Assembly (NCBI RefSeq): GCF_014280965.1
Contig: NZ_JACODZ010000001.1
Span: 768,191 to 832,190, forward strand
Direction of reading: 5' to 3'
Source: Echinicola salinicaeni
GTDB taxonomy: Bacteria > Bacteroidota > Bacteroidia > Cytophagales > Cyclobacteriaceae
DNA: 64,000 nt
Shown in pieces: positions 62,285-64,000 of this stretch. The notes below the pieces were generated by a model. That model was not told where the DNA came from, did not search any database, and was given only the letters and a program-made list of their open reading frames with translations. The first letter of the stretch is position 1. Each line of letters begins with the position of its first letter. Both the position numbers and the translations under genes were made by a program.

Positions 62285-63019
62285 TTAAAATAAAGCTATC
62301 GATAGTCCAAAGTTAAATTGGCTAGCTTCAGTGGCCAATGGACCAAGGTCTTTTTCAAATACTTTGTTTAATCCGTAATAAGCCCATAGATTAAATCCTG
62401 ATAAACCTACTCTGGTATAAGCTCCGTATCGAATTTTGTTTAAACCGTATTCCTGAGTGGTTTTTATCTTTTGTCGTACACCATCAGGCGTGGTGATATC
62501 ATTTTTAGTGTGTGCATTATATAGAAAGCCTACTTTTCCGCCCAAAGCGATTCTGAATCCTTCATTATAATCGCTTTTATTGAAGTGGTATCGGAATTCT
62601 AAAGGAATGTCAATATAATTAAGCGCCATGGTGTTTTTATGAACTACTGTGCCCTCTCCATAAATGTCCTCTAAATCTGCAATCATGCTTGAATTGGATC
62701 CTTTATCAGGGTCGTTGACTAAGGTCATGTCATTTTTAAGCGCCATTTTATCAAGACCAAAACCAATCCCTGGGTTAAAAGTATATCCAGATTTTTCCCC
62801 AAGCTTTATGGCTCTTTGAAAATAGATATTTGCAGTCTTTGAGGCGAAGAATTTGGTGTTTAGATCTTCCGGTCTATTGTTTAATATATTAAAGCCGAAA
62901 TCCAAAAATAAATCTCCGTTTATATCTGGCCTGCCTTTTAATGGATTGTTCTTACCTTCTTGGGCATAAATGCTGATCGGAAAGGTAAATACAAGTAAAA
63001 TAATTATAAGTCTTTTCAT
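62285..63019 (-). CDS. PorT-like outer-membrane beta-barrel protein, 244 aa
   Basis: The signal peptide (LIIILLVFTFPISIYAQ) is followed by alternating strands characteristic of eight- to ten-stranded barrels: LFLDFGFNILNNR, NIYFQRAIKLGEKSGYTFNPGIGFGLD, YIDIPLEFRYHF, FRIALGGKVGFLYNAH, KIRYGAYTRVGL and a final FNFGLSIALF with terminal Phe for BAM insertion. It resembles the PorT/porin family of Bacteroidota. PorT itself belongs to type IX secretion, but no other Por gene is here, so that role cannot be claimed. Confidence 0.8.
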   Translation of the reverse strand: MKRLIIILLVFTFPISIYAQEGKNNPLKGRPDINGDLFLDFGFNILNNRPEDLNTKFFASKTANIYFQRAIKLGEKSGYTFNPGIGFGLDKMALKNDMTLVNDPDKGSNSSMIADLEDIYGEGTVVHKNTMALNYIDIPLEFRYHFNKSDYNEGFRIALGGKVGFLYNAHTKNDITTPDGVRQKIKTTQEYGLNKIRYGAYTRVGLSGFNLWAYYGLNKVFEKDLGPLATEASQFNFGLSIALF

Positions 63020-63228
63020 GAAAGAGTAATTTGTATTTTATTTTCAGGAGGCTAAATTATAAAAACTTGCTTGATAGTTAGGGCTTTTTATCTTAATTAT
63101 TCTTAATGTATGTTTTGAGGATGGAATGTAAGTTTTAAATAAGGGGCTTGCATTGTAAAATATATGACTGATTAAAAGACTGTTTGGTTGGTTTGATCTG
63201 TGTTTTTTTTGATTTATTTTGAAAAACC

Positions 63229-63259
63229 TTTGATCATTTAACGGGATGTGCTACATTTG
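63229..63259 (+). promoter_or_regulatory. Consensus promoter of tRNA-Arg
   Basis: TTTG (63229-63232), a 19-base spacer and TACATTTG (63252-63259) match the Bacteroidota consensus exactly, 14 bases before the tRNA. Confidence 0.75.
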
Positions 63260-63273
63260 CAATCCCAAATGAT

Positions 63274-63347
63274 GGCCTCGTAGCTCAACTGAATAGAGCA
63301 CTTGATTACGGCTCAAGAGGTTCCAGGTTTGAATCCTGGCGAGGTCA
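63274..63347 (+). tRNA. tRNA-Arg (ACG)
   Basis: The acceptor stem GGCCTCG pairs with CGAGGTC (63340-63346), with one G-U pair, and discriminator A follows. The anticodon stem is CTTGA/TCAAG and the anticodon is ACG at 63308-63310. T arm CCAGG-TTTGAAT-CCTGG is standard. CCA is not encoded. Confidence 0.95.
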
Positions 63348-63348
63348 C

Positions 63349-63381
63349 AAAAGCTCTTGTTTGTGAGAACAAGAGCTTTTT
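63349..63381 (+). terminator. Intrinsic terminator after tRNA-Arg
   Basis: AAAAGCTCTTGTT and AACAAGAGCTTTT pair around TGTGAG and are followed by a T. It directly follows the tRNA. Confidence 0.88.
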
Positions 63382-63528
63382 AATGCACTCACTAAAAGTA
63401 GTAGTGGTATTAAAGTTGAAATAAGAAAGAGGATGTTCACTTATGATTTAGTCGCTAGCGTTTTTAAAGTTTATTTGCCTGAAGCTTAGTATGGTTAGCT
63501 TTTTGTTAAATAAAAAATAGTAAAACGC

Positions 63529-63559
63529 TTTGTAACTAATGAAAACTTCCTCACCTTTG
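63529..63559 (+). promoter_or_regulatory. Putative rRNA operon promoter
   Basis: TTTG (63529-63532), a 19-base spacer and CACCTTTG (63552-63559). The second box differs from TAnnTTTG in its first base pair but keeps TTTG. It precedes the 16S gene by about 340 bases. Confidence 0.55.
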
Positions 63560-63900
63560 CAGACCCAAACGGGGAAAGGATAGTGTTGAAGGCTTGGCGG
63601 GCCAAGAGAAACAGAAGGTTTTCGGTCAAAAAAGTTTTAGAATTTTAAACCGGAAATTGTTTTGCAAAATAAAGTTCTTTTTCGGACCTTTGCCAAGCGA
63701 AAAACAAGAGAGTTGTTTAGGAAGTAAACGGCGAGAAAAAAAGAAAGGGATGTTCCCGGTGAGACGGGGGATTTCACAAAGACGGCTAAAGAGCCGTCGG
63801 ACAAGTTCATTGAAGTACTGTAAGACGATAATAATATACGACAAGTCGGTAAGGAAAAGAAGAGTTGCCTACCTATGGTAGGCACGTCAATAGAAACTTT
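63560..63900 (+). other. 16S rRNA leader region
   Basis: No protein gene is expected here, despite a 95-codon frame. The transcript would contain several hairpins: GACGGCT-AAAG-AGCCGTC (63781-63798), GCCTACC-TAT-GGTAGGC (63867-63883) and CTTGG-CGGG-CCAAG near 63593. They may take part in rRNA processing or antitermination. Confidence 0.6.

Positions 63901-64000
<100 letters not shown>

Noticed and set aside
63594..63881. 95-codon plus-strand frame before 16S
   Set aside because: It lies in the rRNA leader, overlaps hairpins and has a composition (many Arg/Lys, no domain) expected from a non-coding region.

Overview
The window looks like chromosomal DNA of a Bacteroidota member of the Cytophagales, probably near the Cyclobacteriaceae (Cyclobacterium, Algoriphagus, Echinicola); this placement is inference from gene content and style. 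The DNA is AT-rich. Several promoters fit the Bacteroidota pattern TTTG-N19/20-TAnnTTTG, and Shine-Dalgarno sites are mostly absent. Typical genes include a DivIVA-like protein, an ExbB/ExbD/ExbD set, a stand-alone HsdR-N domain protein, a WG-repeat protein, a PorT-like barrel and an LptD. The 5' end of a 16S rRNA gene closes the window. I see no prophage, CRISPR array or intact insertion sequence.

Layout. 1-8115: end of floA, a WG-repeat exported protein, hemA, a helix-hairpin-helix protein, an amidohydrolase lipoprotein, a HsdR-N protein, a 514-base gap with a possible small RNA, and a BtuF-like protein. 8112-14718: a minus-strand aromatic amino acid block. It runs DAHP synthase/chorismate mutase, aroB, aroA, terminator, pheA, aminotransferase, tyrA, and is headed by a phenylalanine/tyrosine-rich leader peptide with mutually exclusive hairpins, i.e. 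a transcription attenuator. 15061-19443: proline dehydrogenase, lysS and arginine deiminase. 19470-25811: lptD, an amidase, an acyl-CoA carboxyltransferase and a SirB1-like protein. 25808-36651: mostly housekeeping and conserved hypothetical genes, including a phosphopantetheinyl transferase, a WD40 propeller, DivIVA, folB, an unusual A-type iron-sulfur carrier relative, dtd, a twin-ABC ATPase and a MazG-like enzyme.

36737-40949: a biotin operon (bioF, bioD and an unusual ketoacyl synthase), a small broken GxxExxY gene inside inverted repeats, and comB. 41007-44129: gcvT, a canonical A-type carrier, mce and thiL. 44206-45059 carries no recognisable gene. 45060-51881: ruvC, then a tightly packed operon of two family 2 glycosyltransferases, a polysaccharide deacetylase, a PP2C phosphatase, tatD and asparaginase. 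52091-57685: tRNA-Ser, the TonB energising complex, an Atg22-like transporter and nnr. 57724-63019: asnS, rpoN, a PAP2-like membrane protein, an enoyl-CoA hydratase and an outer-membrane barrel. 63229-64000: tRNA-Arg, then the rRNA promoter, leader and the start of 16S.

The most notable signal is the leader-peptide attenuator at 14538-14718. Secondary points are the GxxExxY element, the ketoacyl synthase in the biotin operon, the A-type carrier lacking its C-terminal cysteines, the asymmetric ABC ATPase and the orphan promoter-terminator pair at 7021-7188. Functional calls rest on motif and family recognition by eye; no search was run.
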